A stretch of DNA of 64,000 nt from Selenomonadales bacterium (GCA_029975165.1 JARKPR010000033.1:1-64000); one strand, 5' to 3'; shown: positions 34,196 to 42,816, numbered from the stretch's first letter. The notes: generated from the sequence alone by a model not told the origin. Numbers and translations are program-made.

Positions 34196-36355
34196 ATGGA
34201 AACGCTCACCGGCACGGTCGACAGCATCGTCTTTCAAAGCGGCAGCGGCAATTTCGCCGTCTTCCGCCTCGTTCCCGCGCGCGAATCCGCCCCCGTCACC
34301 GTCGTCGGCAACATCCCCGTCCCCCTCGTCGGCGAAGAAATCGAACTCGGCGGCCAATGGGTCGAACACAGCCGCTTCGGGCGGCAGTTCAAAGCCGCCG
34401 CCTGCCGGCGCATGGCCCCCGCCACCGTCAAAGGCATCGAACGCTTCCTCGCCTCCGGCGCCATCAGGGGCATCGGCCCGGCCACCGCCGCCCGCCTCGT
34501 CGCCCGCTTCGGCGACCGCACCCTGGAAATGCTCGAAAACTACCCCCATCGCCTCAGCGAAGTCGCCGGCATCGGCGCCAAAAAAGCGGCCGTCATCCGC
34601 GCCTCCTACGCCGAACGCTCCGAACTCAGGGAAATCGTCCTCTTCCTCGAAACCCACGGCGTAAGCGGCGTTTACGCCACCAGGATATACAAACACTACG
34701 GCGCCGCCGCCCTCGAAGTCCTGCGCGCCAGCCCCTACCGGCTCGCCGCCGAAGTCGACGGCATCGGCTTCCGCACCGCCGACCACATCGCCCTCGCCCT
34801 CGGCCGGGACACCAGCCACCCCGACCGGCTGGCCGCCGGCATCGAATTCGCCCTCCTCCAGACCGCCCAGGCCGGCCACTGCTGCCTGCCGGAAGAAACC
34901 CTCGTCCACGAAGCCGCCAAACTGCTCGGCGCCGACCGCCTCGCCATCGCCGACAGCCTCGCCGGCCTCATCCGCGACAACGCCCTCCACACCGAAGACA
35001 GCCAGGGCGCCACCCTCATCTACCCCGGCCTCCTCTACCACGCCGAGACCCAGGTCGCCGCCCGTCTGCGGCGCCTCCAGACAAGAGCCGTGCCGGCGCG
35101 GAGCGCCGACGCCGAACAAGCCGTCGCCGCCTGGGAAGACCAGGAGGGGGTCACCCTCGCCGCCGCCCAGCGCGAAGCCGTCGCCGCCGCCCTCCGCCAC
35201 GGCGTCCTCGTCCTCACCGGCGGGCCGGGCACAGGCAAAACCGTCACCGTCAAAGGCATCCTCGCCGTCCTTGCCGAGCAAGGCTTCAAAATCCTCCTCG
35301 GCGCGCCCACCGGCCGGGCCGCCAAACGCCTCAGCGAAGCCTGCGGCCGCGAAGCCGCCACCATCCACCGCCTGCTCGAAGCCACCGGCGGCCGCGAAGG
35401 TGCGCCCCTCTTCATGCGCGACGACCGCACCCCCATCGATGCCGACGTCGTCATCATCGACGAAGCCTCCATGATCGACATAACCCTCATGCACTACTTC
35501 CTGCGGGCCGTCCCCGAAGGCTGCCGCGTCGTCCTCGTCGGCGACGTCGACCAACTGCCGGCCGTCGGGCCCGGCTCCGTCCTCAAAGACATCATCCGCT
35601 CCGGCGCCTTTCCCGTCGTCCGCCTCAGCGAAGTCTTCCGCCAGGCCGGCGAAAGCATCATCGTCATCAACGCCCACCGCATCAACCGCGGCCTCTTCCC
35701 CGACGTCCGCTCCAACGCCGACTTCCAATTCCGCGAACTCGCCGACGAAACCGCCGTCGCCGACGCCGTCGTCCGCCTCTGCGGCCAAGAGCTCCCCGCC
35801 GCCGGCTACGACCCCCTCACCGACATCCAAATCCTCTCGCCCATGCACCGCCAGCACTGCGGCGTCGAAAACCTCAACCGCCTCCTCCAGGCCGCCCTCA
35901 ACCCCCCCGACCCCGCCCGGCCGCCGGTCGGCGGCGGTACCGCCGCCTTCCGCCTCGGCGACAAAGTCATGCAGACCCGCAACAACTACAACAAAGGCGT
36001 CTTCAACGGCGACATCGGCTTCATCGTCGGCGCCGACAACGGCATCGCCCTCGTCCGCTACCCCGACGGCGACATCCTCTACGAGCGGGGCGAACTCGAC
36101 GAACTCATCCTCGCCTACGCCATGAGCGTCCACAAAAGCCAGGGCAGCGAATACCCCGTCGTCGTCATGCCCCTCGTCGCCGGCCACTACATAATGCTCC
36201 AGCGCAACCTCCTCTACACCGCCGTCACCCGCGCCAAACAGCGCGTCATCCTCCTCGGCGCCAAAGCCGCCCTCCACACCGCCCTCGCCAACGACCGCAC
36301 CCGGCGGCGCTACACCCTCCTCGCCGAACGGCTCCGAGGTGAGGACCTGTGCTGA
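34196..36355 (+). CDS. recD2: RecD2-type ATP-dependent DNA helicase
   Basis: A 719-residue superfamily 1B helicase (5'-3') of the RecD2 class, which acts without RecBC in repair and replication-fork maintenance. N-terminal OB-like part, helix-hairpin-helix segments (GIGPATAARLVARFG, VAGIGAKKAAV), Walker A TGGPGTGKT (about 341), Walker B IIDEAS (about 421), and the C-terminal YAMSVHKSQGSEYP motif. The start is ATG 34196 behind GGGAGGAGG. It overlaps comFC by 7 bases, an arrangement common in Firmicutes. Confidence 0.95.
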   Translation: METLTGTVDSIVFQSGSGNFAVFRLVPARESAPVTVVGNIPVPLVGEEIELGGQWVEHSRFGRQFKAAACRRMAPATVKGIERFLASGAIRGIGPATAARLVARFGDRTLEMLENYPHRLSEVAGIGAKKAAVIRASYAERSELREIVLFLETHGVSGVYATRIYKHYGAAALEVLRASPYRLAAEVDGIGFRTADHIALALGRDTSHPDRLAAGIEFALLQTAQAGHCCLPEETLVHEAAKLLGADRLAIADSLAGLIRDNALHTEDSQGATLIYPGLLYHAETQVAARLRRLQTRAVPARSADAEQAVAAWEDQEGVTLAAAQREAVAAALRHGVLVLTGGPGTGKTVTVKGILAVLAEQGFKILLGAPTGRAAKRLSEACGREAATIHRLLEATGGREGAPLFMRDDRTPIDADVVIIDEASMIDITLMHYFLRAVPEGCRVVLVGDVDQLPAVGPGSVLKDIIRSGAFPVVRLSEVFRQAGESIIVINAHRINRGLFPDVRSNADFQFRELADETAVADAVVRLCGQELPAAGYDPLTDIQILSPMHRQHCGVENLNRLLQAALNPPDPARPPVGGGTAAFRLGDKVMQTRNNYNKGVFNGDIGFIVGADNGIALVRYPDGDILYERGELDELILAYAMSVHKSQGSEYPVVVMPLVAGHYIMLQRNLLYTAVTRAKQRVILLGAKAALHTALANDRTRRRYTLLAERLRGEDLC

Positions 36356-37014
36356 AAGACTGGTGGGCCGCCCTCCTCGACATCATCTACCCGCCCCGCT
36401 GTCCCGTCTGCCGGCGGCCGGTAGATCGCGGCGGCGCCTGGTGCCCCGTCTGCCTCGCCGCTAATTTGGCCGAACGCGAGCTCAACCTCGCCGGCCGGCG
36501 CATCGCCTTCCTCGCCTCCTGCTGCGTCCTGTGCGACTACGCCGGCGGCGTCAAAAAACTCATCCACGCCCTCAAGTTCCGCGGCGACAGCCATGCCGCC
36601 GCCTCCTTGGCCTGGCTGCTGGCCGCGCGGCTTGACGCCCGCCGCTTTGCCGCCGTCCAGGCCGTCGTCCCCGTTCCCCTGCACCCCGGCCGCCGGGCCG
36701 AACGCGGCTACGACCAGACCGCCCTCATCTTCCGCGCCTGGGCCGAGCGGCAGGGCTGGCCGTGGCATGACGCCCTCGCCCGCACCCGGCCCACCGCCCC
36801 CCAGTGGGAACTCGCCCCGGCCGCCCGCCGTCGCAACATCCGCGGCGCCTTCGCTGTAACCAGCCCCCACCTCATCGCCGGCAAAACCATCCTGCTTGTC
36901 GACGACATCGTCACCACCGGCATCACCATGAGCGAATGCGCCAAAATGTTAAAGAGGGTAGGGGCCGCGAAAGTAATCGGCTTAGCATTAGCTTCATCCG
37001 ATTACGGCCGTTGA
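36349..37014 (+). CDS. comFC: ComF-family phosphoribosyltransferase-like protein
   Basis: A 221-residue ComFC/GntX protein linked to DNA uptake or use. The N-terminus has a four-cysteine zinc site (CPVC at 18-21 and CPVC at 32-35), then a conserved VKKLIHALKFRGD segment, and the C-terminal phosphoribosyltransferase motif ILLVDDIVTTGITM. The start GTG 36349 overlaps recD2. The last codons and stop, TACGGCCGTTGA, coincide with a repeat end, exactly as in pgi. Confidence 0.93.
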   Translation: MLKDWWAALLDIIYPPRCPVCRRPVDRGGAWCPVCLAANLAERELNLAGRRIAFLASCCVLCDYAGGVKKLIHALKFRGDSHAAASLAWLLAARLDARRFAAVQAVVPVPLHPGRRAERGYDQTALIFRAWAERQGWPWHDALARTRPTAPQWELAPAARRRNIRGAFAVTSPHLIAGKTILLVDDIVTTGITMSECAKMLKRVGAAKVIGLALASSDYGR

Positions 37015-37018
37015 TAAG
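37006..37018. repeat. Palindromic intergenic repeat, copy 3 (left tip only)
   Basis: GGCCGTTGATAAG is identical to the left end of copies 1 and 5. It forms the comFC stop. Confidence 0.5.
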
Positions 37019-37030
37019 ACCTAAAGAAAT

Positions 37031-37062
37031 ACAAAAGCCCCGGCTGCTTTCGCCTCCGGGGC
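37031..37062 (-). terminator. Terminator after the HD-GYP-like gene
   Basis: On the minus strand GCCCCGG (37062-37056) pairs with CCGGGGC (37043-37037), followed by TTTTGTATTTC. It starts directly after the stop codon. Confidence 0.75.
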
Positions 37063-37665
37063 CTAGCCCAGCGAATCGATGAACGCCCGCACCACTTCGC
37101 TGTCGAACAGCGTGCCGGCGTGGTCGTTCAGCTCGCGGGCCGCTTCCTTCTTCGTCTTCACCCAGTGCTGGGTGCAGGGATTGATGAACTTGTCGTAATG
37201 ATTGGCCACCGCGATAATACGGGCGCCGAGAGGGATATTCACCCCCTTGAGGCGTTTCGGGTACCCCTGGCCGTCCCAGCGCTCGTGGTGGTAACGGATA
37301 TACGGAATTATCTCCTGGCAGGCGGGAATATTCTCCAGCATCGCGCTGCCGGCGTTGCAATGGTTCTTGTACACGCTCAGCTCGCGGGTCGACAAATACG
37401 GCAGCTTCGCCAGCACCGAATTGGGCACAGTCGTCAAGCCCACGTCATGCAGGACGGCGGCCACCCTGATCCGCTCGATCTCGTCCTTCGGCAGGCGCAT
37501 CTTGGCGGCCGTGCTCACGGCATAGTTCGCCACCTGCTGGCTGTGGAGGAAAAGGCGGTTATCCTTCAGTTCGATCAGGCGCATCAGGATAGGCACGATC
37601 TCCCGGAGCGTCTCCACGGCGTCGGCGCCATTTTCAACAGCCTGCATGAGAGTGAGCATATACAC
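37063..37665 (-). CDS. HD-GYP-like phosphohydrolase domain protein
   Basis: A 200-residue stand-alone HD domain of HD-GYP type. Metal ligands are seen in LFLHSQQVANYA, AAVLHDVG and NAGSAMLENI, and the GYP signature in YHHERWDGQGYP. Active c-di-GMP phosphodiesterases usually have HDIGK; here it is HDVGLTTVP, so the conserved lysine is missing and activity is uncertain. No receiver or sensor domain is attached. It lies between comFC and the flagellar cluster, and c-di-GMP control of motility would fit. The start is GTG 37665, with ATG 37659 as an alternative. Confidence 0.82.
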   Translation of the reverse strand: MYMLTLMQAVENGADAVETLREIVPILMRLIELKDNRLFLHSQQVANYAVSTAAKMRLPKDEIERIRVAAVLHDVGLTTVPNSVLAKLPYLSTRELSVYKNHCNAGSAMLENIPACQEIIPYIRYHHERWDGQGYPKRLKGVNIPLGARIIAVANHYDKFINPCTQHWVKTKKEAARELNDHAGTLFDSEVVRAFIDSLG

Positions 37666-37801
37666 GGAACTAACGACCTTCCCGTCACATAGTCAAGTAT
37701 ATTTTATTTTAGCCATTCGCGGAAATTATCCTGCCCGCGCGGGAAAAAAAAGCGCCCCGAATGCAAATTGGGCCGAAAGGCCTAGAAGAATTTGCGCAAT
37801 A

Positions 37802-37810
37802 TGGTATAAT
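37802..37810 (+). promoter_or_regulatory. Extended -10 promoter before yvyF
   Basis: TGGTATAAT carries a perfect TATAAT at 37805-37810 with an extended-type TG before it. No good -35 is seen at 16-18 bases. The start codon lies 27 bases downstream. Confidence 0.5.
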
Positions 37811-37836
37811 TGCCTTAGAAAGGGGAGAAATGGCAC

Positions 37837-38247
37837 ATGAAGCTGACCAACTGCCTCGAATGCGGCAACCTCTGTGTCGAAAGCCTTACCAACCTCTGCC
37901 CCAAATGCATGCGCGCCGAAGAAGACGCCGAAGAACGGGTCGCCGAATACCTGCGCAACATCGCCAGGGCATCGGTTGAAGAAATCCACCAAGCCACGGG
38001 CGTCAAGCACCGCGTCATCCTCCGCATGCTCAAGCGCGGCCGGCTCTTCACCGACGCCATCATCTCCTACCCGTGCGAAACCTGCGGCGCCCCCATCACC
38101 GAAGGCCGGGTGTGCAACAGCTGCAACCGCAACATCGTCAGCCAGCTCAAGCCGGCCGCCGAGGAATGGAAGCCGGAAAAGCGACCGGAATCGGTCCGCA
38201 AAGACGAGCAGATGTACACCAAGGACATGATCCAGCAGAAAAGATAA
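37837..38247 (+). CDS. yvyF: Flagellar operon protein, TIGR03826/YvyF type
   Basis: A 136-residue protein that precedes flgM in many Firmicutes. It has an N-terminal CxxC zinc knuckle pair (CLECGNLC, CPKC), a helix-turn-helix-like segment ASVEEIHQATGVKHRVILRML, and a second zinc ribbon (CETCGAPI, CNSC). It is thought to regulate late flagellar genes. The start is ATG 37837 behind AAGGGGAG. A terminator follows it and flgM has its own promoter, so it is partly uncoupled from the genes behind. Confidence 0.9.
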   Translation: MKLTNCLECGNLCVESLTNLCPKCMRAEEDAEERVAEYLRNIARASVEEIHQATGVKHRVILRMLKRGRLFTDAIISYPCETCGAPITEGRVCNSCNRNIVSQLKPAAEEWKPEKRPESVRKDEQMYTKDMIQQKR

Positions 38248-38325
38248 CCGCAGGCACAGCCCTTTGGGAGAGAAAAACGGCAAAAACGCGGCTAACGCCG
38301 CAGAAAAATTTCTTAAACGGCAAGT

Positions 38326-38352
38326 GGCGGGGTTAAAGTCCCCGCCTTTTTT
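38326..38352 (+). terminator. Terminator after yvyF
   Basis: GGCGGGG (38326-38332) pairs with CCCCGCC (38340-38346), 7-base loop TTAAAGT, followed by six T. The loop contains the TAAA of the promoter below. Confidence 0.85.
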
Positions 38353-38360
38353 ATCGATAA
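38334..38360 (+). promoter_or_regulatory. Sigma-28 (FliA/SigD)-type promoter of flgM
   Basis: TAAA (38334-38337) and ATCGATAA (38353-38360) stand 15 bases apart. The sigma-28 consensus is TAAA-N15-GCCGATAA, so the -10 matches 6 of 8. It lies about 35 bases before the flgM start. The -35 is in the loop of the yvyF terminator. Confidence 0.65.
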
Positions 38361-38396
38361 TATAACAGGAGTCTCTATGCAAGCGAGGTGTACCCC

Positions 38397-38696
38397 GTGA
38401 TTATCTCCGGGAAACAGATCCAAAGCATCATGAAAGTCTACACCGACCAGAACAAAATCACCCAAAGCCAACGGCCGGCCGGCGTCGCCCCGGCCGGCAA
38501 AAAAGACGAAGTAATCCTCTCCACCCAGGCCCAGGAATTCGGCCAGATCTACCAGGCCATCAAAGCCATGCCCGACGTGCGCGAAGACAAAGTCCGCGAA
38601 CTGTCCGCCAGGATCGCTCAGGGCAACTACAGCGTCGACGCCAAAGAAGTGGCGGAAAAGATGCTCGGCCGCATAATGGCCGACCGCATCCGCTAG
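38397..38696 (+). CDS. flgM: Anti-sigma-28 factor
   Basis: FlgM binds and blocks sigma-28 until the hook is complete. The 99-residue protein has a flexible N-terminal half and a helical C-terminal half (VREDKVRELSARIAQGNYSV, DAKEVAEKMLGRIM) that contacts the sigma factor. The start is GTG 38397 with GAGGTG six bases before it; GTG 38388 would put the ribosome site inside the gene. flgN follows after 10 bases. The sigma-28-type promoter upstream gives the usual feedback loop. Confidence 0.93.
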   Translation: MIISGKQIQSIMKVYTDQNKITQSQRPAGVAPAGKKDEVILSTQAQEFGQIYQAIKAMPDVREDKVRELSARIAQGNYSVDAKEVAEKMLGRIMADRIR

Positions 38697-38706
38697 GAGG
38701 AAACCC

Positions 38707-39201
38707 GTGGCCAACTGGGACAAACTCGTCGCCATACTCGACCAAATGGTCGAACTATATCAGGCCATCCTCGACATCAGCCGGCGCAAGCGCGAGCTCC
38801 TTATCGCCGTCAAGCCGCAGGAACTCGAAGCGCTCACCAAACAGGAAGAAGCGCTCATCCTGCAGGTCGGCAAACTCGAAGCCGCCCGCGCCAAGCTCGC
38901 GGCGCAGCTCGCCGCCGCCGGCGGCGTGAGCGCCGACGGCCTCACGCTCGCCGCCCTGCAGCAGCTCGCCGGCCCGGACATCGCCGACCGCATCGGCAAG
39001 ATCGCCGCCGACTTCGAGCGCATCCTGGCCGAACTCGCGCCCGTCAACAAGCTCAACGCCGAACTCATCCAGCGGGCCCTGGGCTTCATCAACTACAACA
39101 TAAACATCCTCACACGGAGCACCACCGGGCCGACCTACGCCCCCCAGGGCAAAAACAGCGCCGAGGCGCAAGTCCGCAAACTGGTGGACAGAAAAATATA
39201 A
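38707..39201 (+). CDS. flgN: Flagellar export chaperone FlgN
   Basis: FlgN guards the hook-filament junction proteins FlgK and FlgL before export. The 164-residue helical protein shows a long coiled region (ELLIAVKPQELEALTKQEE, ILQVGKLEAARAKLA) and an Asn-rich INYNINILTRS segment near the end, as in FlgN of Firmicutes. It starts at GTG 38707 behind AGGAGGAAA. It lies directly before flgK, its cargo. Confidence 0.9.
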   Translation: MANWDKLVAILDQMVELYQAILDISRRKRELLIAVKPQELEALTKQEEALILQVGKLEAARAKLAAQLAAAGGVSADGLTLAALQQLAGPDIADRIGKIAADFERILAELAPVNKLNAELIQRALGFINYNINILTRSTTGPTYAPQGKNSAEAQVRKLVDRKI

Positions 39202-39234
39202 GCCACGACAACATCGCATAGCGGGGTATGAGAC

Positions 39235-41034
39235 ATGCGTTCAACCTTCAGCGGCCTCAACACCGTTGTCCGCGGCATCTACGGGCAACAAATGTCCCTC
39301 GACACCGTAGGCCACAACATCGCCAACGCCAATACCGAAGGCTATTCCCGCCAGCGCGTCAACCTGGCCACCTCCCGGCCCGAAGTCGTCTACGGCGGAT
39401 CGGGGCTCCTCCAGGTCGGCACCGGCGTCACCATCGAATCGGTCACCAGGGCGCGCGACATCTTCGCCGACCGCCAGTTCTGGAAAGAGAACTCGGCGCT
39501 CGGCTACGGCATAAGCGCGCAAAGCACCCTCAGCCAGATCGAAGACATCTTCCACGACGACGCCGACACCGGCATCCAGACCATCCTCAACAACTTCTGG
39601 CAGTCCTGGCAGACCCTCGCCACCAACGCCTCCAACGACAGCGCCCGCACCGCCGTGCGCGAGCGGGGCGCGGAACTCGTCACAGCCATCAGCCACGCCG
39701 CCGGACAACTCAAAGACCTCGTCGCCAACATCAACCAGACCCTCGAAGCCAAAGTCAGCACCATCAACAGCATGACGGCCGAAATCGTCGCCCTCAACAA
39801 ACAGATATCCAACATCGAAGTCGGCGGCCGCGACAACGCCAACGACCTCCGCGACCGGCGCGACCTGCTCGTCGACAAGCTCTCCGCCCTCATGAACGTC
39901 CGCGTCTACGAAGACGCCGACCACAACTACGTCGTCCAGGGCGGCGACATCATCCTCGCCGACGGCAACAGCAGCACCCCCCTCGCCCTCAACAACCCCA
40001 GCACCGCCAAAGACGGCGACTACGGCTACGAAGTGCGCTACCTCGTCGTCCCCGGCATCAACCAGGCCGTTAAATTCACCGGCGGCGAACTCGCCTCCCT
40101 CCAGGAGACCAACTCCGTCATCGCCAAAGACTACCTCGACCAGCTCTCCACCATGAGCCGCTACCTGCTGCAGGAATTCAACGCCGTCCACCGCGCCGGC
40201 TTCGGCAGCGACAACACCACCGGCAACAACTTCTTCGGCAACCCCTCCGTCGACTACGCCTCCGCCGCCACCGCCGCCTACAGCAAAGGCGACTGGCTGG
40301 CCGCCCTGTCGATAAACAGCGACCTCTACAACACCGGCGGCATCGCCAAGATCGCCGCCAAAACCCTCATCAGCAACCCCGTCCAGCAGACCAACCCGGC
40401 CGGCGGCCTCGGGACCGTCGGCGGAGCCTATACCGGCACCGGCGTCACCTCTTACCAGGTCAGGATCCTCACCACCGATCCGGCCACCGGCCAGGTTCTG
40501 ACCGCGGAATACTCCACCGACGGCGGCGTAAACTGGGCGAACGCCACCCCCGACGATCCCGCCAACCCGGCCTACTTCACCCTCGACAACGGCATGACCA
40601 TCGCCATCGCCGCCGACGCCGACAACCGGGAATACGACGCCGGCCCGCCCGTCGTCGCCGACCTCTACACCTTCAGCGTCCCTCAGGGCAACGCCAGCGG
40701 CGACAACGCCACCCTCCTGTCCGCCGCCCTCAAAAACCCTACCTCCAAAACAGCCTCCGTCCTCGCCGGCTCCTCGCTCGACGAATACTACGGCTCCCTC
40801 GTCGGCACGCTCGGCGTCGAAGCGCAGTCCGCCGCCCGCCTGGCGGAAAACCAGCAGATCCTCATCGACCAGATCACCACCTGGCGGCTGTCGACCGCCG
40901 GCGTCAACATCGACGAAGAAATGACCGACATGATAAGATTCCAGAAAGGCTACAACGCCGCCGCCCGCGTCCTCACCAGCATCGACGAAATGCTCGACAA
41001 GCTCATCAACGGCACCGGCGTAGTAGGCAGGTAG
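39235..41034 (+). CDS. flgK: Flagellar hook-associated protein 1
   Basis: FlgK joins the hook to the filament. The 599-residue length is usual. The N-terminal helix has STFSGLNTVVRGIYGQQMSL and DTVGHNIANANTEGYSRQ, the signature of flagellar axial proteins, and the C-terminus has GVNIDEEMTDMIRFQKGYNA and ARVLTSIDEMLDKLIN. The middle carries an insert rich in Asp/Asn/Thr (about 370-500). It lies between its chaperone gene and flgL. Confidence 0.96.
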   Translation: MRSTFSGLNTVVRGIYGQQMSLDTVGHNIANANTEGYSRQRVNLATSRPEVVYGGSGLLQVGTGVTIESVTRARDIFADRQFWKENSALGYGISAQSTLSQIEDIFHDDADTGIQTILNNFWQSWQTLATNASNDSARTAVRERGAELVTAISHAAGQLKDLVANINQTLEAKVSTINSMTAEIVALNKQISNIEVGGRDNANDLRDRRDLLVDKLSALMNVRVYEDADHNYVVQGGDIILADGNSSTPLALNNPSTAKDGDYGYEVRYLVVPGINQAVKFTGGELASLQETNSVIAKDYLDQLSTMSRYLLQEFNAVHRAGFGSDNTTGNNFFGNPSVDYASAATAAYSKGDWLAALSINSDLYNTGGIAKIAAKTLISNPVQQTNPAGGLGTVGGAYTGTGVTSYQVRILTTDPATGQVLTAEYSTDGGVNWANATPDDPANPAYFTLDNGMTIAIAADADNREYDAGPPVVADLYTFSVPQGNASGDNATLLSAALKNPTSKTASVLAGSSLDEYYGSLVGTLGVEAQSAARLAENQQILIDQITTWRLSTAGVNIDEEMTDMIRFQKGYNAAARVLTSIDEMLDKLINGTGVVGR

Positions 41035-41045
41035 GAGGTAACGAC

Positions 41046-42008
41046 ATGCGCATCGCCAACGGCACGATGATCAACAACTATCTCAGAAGCCTCAGCAAAT
41101 CCGAGCAGCGGATGAAAATCTACCTGGAGCAGCTTTCGGACGGCAAAATCGTCCACCGCCCCTCCGACGACCCCGTGCGCGCCATCCGCAGCCTGCGCTT
41201 CGGCACCGACCTCTTCACCACCGACCAATTCACCACCAACGCCAAAGACGGCACCGAATGGCTCAAGCAGACCGACAGCACCCTCTCCAACCTTGGCGAA
41301 ATCAGCCAGACCGCCAAGGAACTCACCATCCAGGCTATTGCCCCCAACCCCACCGTCGGCTTCGAGGCCGTCAGCAAGCAGCTCGACGGCCTCATCAACC
41401 AGGCCGTCAGCCTTGCCAACTCCCAAATGGGCGACCGCTACATCTTCGCCGGCCAGCAGGACAAAATAACCGGCGGGCCCTTCGAGCGCATGACCATCAA
41501 CGGCACCGAATACGTCATCTACAAAGGCGACGAAAACAAAATCTCCATGCCCCTCCAGACCGGCGCGCCCGACCCCCGCAAAGACAGCGTCAACGTCACC
41601 GGCGGCGAAGTCTTCGGGCCGCTCGTCACCGTCGTCGACGCCGCCACCGGCCAGACCTACCAGGTCGCCACCTTCTTCAGTGACCTCCTCGCCATCAAGA
41701 ACGAACTCGCGAAACCCGCCCCCGACATGGACTACCTGTCCGGCACCGCCCTCACGAACATCGACAGCGGCCAGGAGCGCATGCTGCTCGCCCAGACCGA
41801 GATCGGCGCCCGCATGGCCAGCTACGAAATGGCCCAGAACATGATGGAGAACAACTACACCACCATCGCCGAAAACGCCTCCGCCAACGACGACATCGAC
41901 CTCGCCCGCGTCACCATCGACTTCAAAAACAGCCAGAACATATACGACGCCGCCCTGGCGCTCGGCGCCAAAATCCTCCCCAAATCGCTCGCCGACTTCC
42001 TCAACTAG
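41046..42008 (+). CDS. flgL: Flagellar hook-associated protein 3
   Basis: FlgL is the second junction protein, homologous to flagellin ends. The 320-residue protein begins MRIANGTMINNYLRSLSKSE and has the flagellin-like LSDGKIVHRPSDDPVRAI. The C-terminus DIDLARVTIDFKNSQNIYDA matches the domain that packs against the N-terminal helix. The start is ATG 41046 behind AGGAGG, 11 bases after flgK. Confidence 0.95.
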   Translation: MRIANGTMINNYLRSLSKSEQRMKIYLEQLSDGKIVHRPSDDPVRAIRSLRFGTDLFTTDQFTTNAKDGTEWLKQTDSTLSNLGEISQTAKELTIQAIAPNPTVGFEAVSKQLDGLINQAVSLANSQMGDRYIFAGQQDKITGGPFERMTINGTEYVIYKGDENKISMPLQTGAPDPRKDSVNVTGGEVFGPLVTVVDAATGQTYQVATFFSDLLAIKNELAKPAPDMDYLSGTALTNIDSGQERMLLAQTEIGARMASYEMAQNMMENNYTTIAENASANDDIDLARVTIDFKNSQNIYDAALALGAKILPKSLADFLN

Positions 42009-42048
42009 CCCGCCGCCGCGGCCGCACAACGGACAAGAGGTGACAAAA

Positions 42049-42507
42049 TTGGTCATAGAATCAACCCGGTTCGGCACTCTCGACATCGACGACCGCGACA
42101 TCCTCAACTTCCCCGCGGGCCTGCCCGGCTTCGGCGCCGAGAAGGCCTTCGCCTTCCTGCCCTACGGCCCCGACAGCCCCTTCGCCTTCCTGCAGTCCGT
42201 CGCCGAGCCCAACCTCACCTTCCTCATCGTCGAGCCCTTCCCCTTCTTCCCCGACTACCAATTCGTCCTCCCCGACGACATCGAAAAAGCCCTCGGACTC
42301 TCGAAGAAAAACCTGCCGCAGACCTTCGTCATCGTCACCGTTCCCGAAAAGCTCGAAGAAATGACCGCCAACCTCCTTGCCCCCATCGTCGTCAACCCCG
42401 GCAAACGCACCGCCGTCCAGATCGTCCTCGAAAAAGCGCCCTACGCCACCCGCCACCGCCTCTTCCCCCAAGGCTTCCCGGTCAAAAACGCCAAGGGGGA
42501 CAAATGA
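42049..42507 (+). CDS. fliW: Flagellar assembly factor FliW
   Basis: FliW binds either flagellin or CsrA; when flagellin is exported FliW is freed, holds CsrA, and flagellin translation rises. The 152-residue protein has the family segments DILNFPAGLPGFG, FAFLQSVAEPNLTFLI and FPDYQFVLPD. I prefer TTG 42049 (AAGAGGTGA just before it), because FliW proteins start close to this point. GTG 42040 lies inside the ribosome site. csrA follows after three bases. Confidence 0.93.
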   Translation: MVIESTRFGTLDIDDRDILNFPAGLPGFGAEKAFAFLPYGPDSPFAFLQSVAEPNLTFLIVEPFPFFPDYQFVLPDDIEKALGLSKKNLPQTFVIVTVPEKLEEMTANLLAPIVVNPGKRTAVQIVLEKAPYATRHRLFPQGFPVKNAKGDK

Positions 42508-42510
42508 CCG

Positions 42511-42744
42511 ATGCTGGCACTCACGCGCAAACCGGGCGACAAAATCTTCATCGGCGACAACATCGTCATCACCGTCGTCGACATCAAAGGCGACAGCGTG
42601 CGCCTCTCCTTCGACGCCCCCCGCGAAGTCAGAATCTACCGCGGCGAACTCTACGAAGCCATCGCCGCCGAAAATAAGCAAGCCGCCGCGCCGTTGCCCG
42701 CTCTCGGCCTCGACGCCCTCAAAGGCATCCACAGAACCAAATAA
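42511..42744 (+). CDS. csrA: Carbon storage regulator CsrA (RsmA)
   Basis: RNA-binding dimer that blocks translation by covering GGA motifs near ribosome sites. The 77-residue protein begins with the canonical MLALTRKPGDKIFIGDNI, followed by VRLSFDAPREVRIYRGELYE with the RNA-binding Arg of the last strand. In this phylum it represses flagellin and is itself held by FliW. A matching hairpin lies in the flagellin leader (44272-44293). The start follows AAGGGGG. A terminator comes directly afterwards. Confidence 0.96.
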   Translation: MLALTRKPGDKIFIGDNIVITVVDIKGDSVRLSFDAPREVRIYRGELYEAIAAENKQAAAPLPALGLDALKGIHRTK

Positions 42745-42750
42745 CACCGC

Positions 42751-42785
42751 GGGAGAATGTCCTCTCCAGGGCACTCTCCCTTTTT
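42751..42785 (+). terminator. Terminator after csrA
   Basis: GGGAGAATGTCC (42751-42762) pairs with GGGCACTCTCCC (42769-42780), one mismatch and one wobble, followed by five T. Confidence 0.8.
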
Positions 42786-42816
42786 GCGTCCCACTCTTTC
42801 CCGCAAGGAGGCCGCC

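Noticed and set aside
34141-36342. Plus-strand frame of 733 codons overlapping recD2
   Set aside because: Arg/Pro/His-rich shadow in another frame. RecD2 motifs are all in the chosen frame.
37735-37760. CCCGCGCGGG plus A-run as terminator between the divergent HD-GYP and yvyF genes
   Set aside because: On the plus strand A and not T follows the hairpin, and on the minus strand the T run comes before it, so it cannot terminate in either direction.
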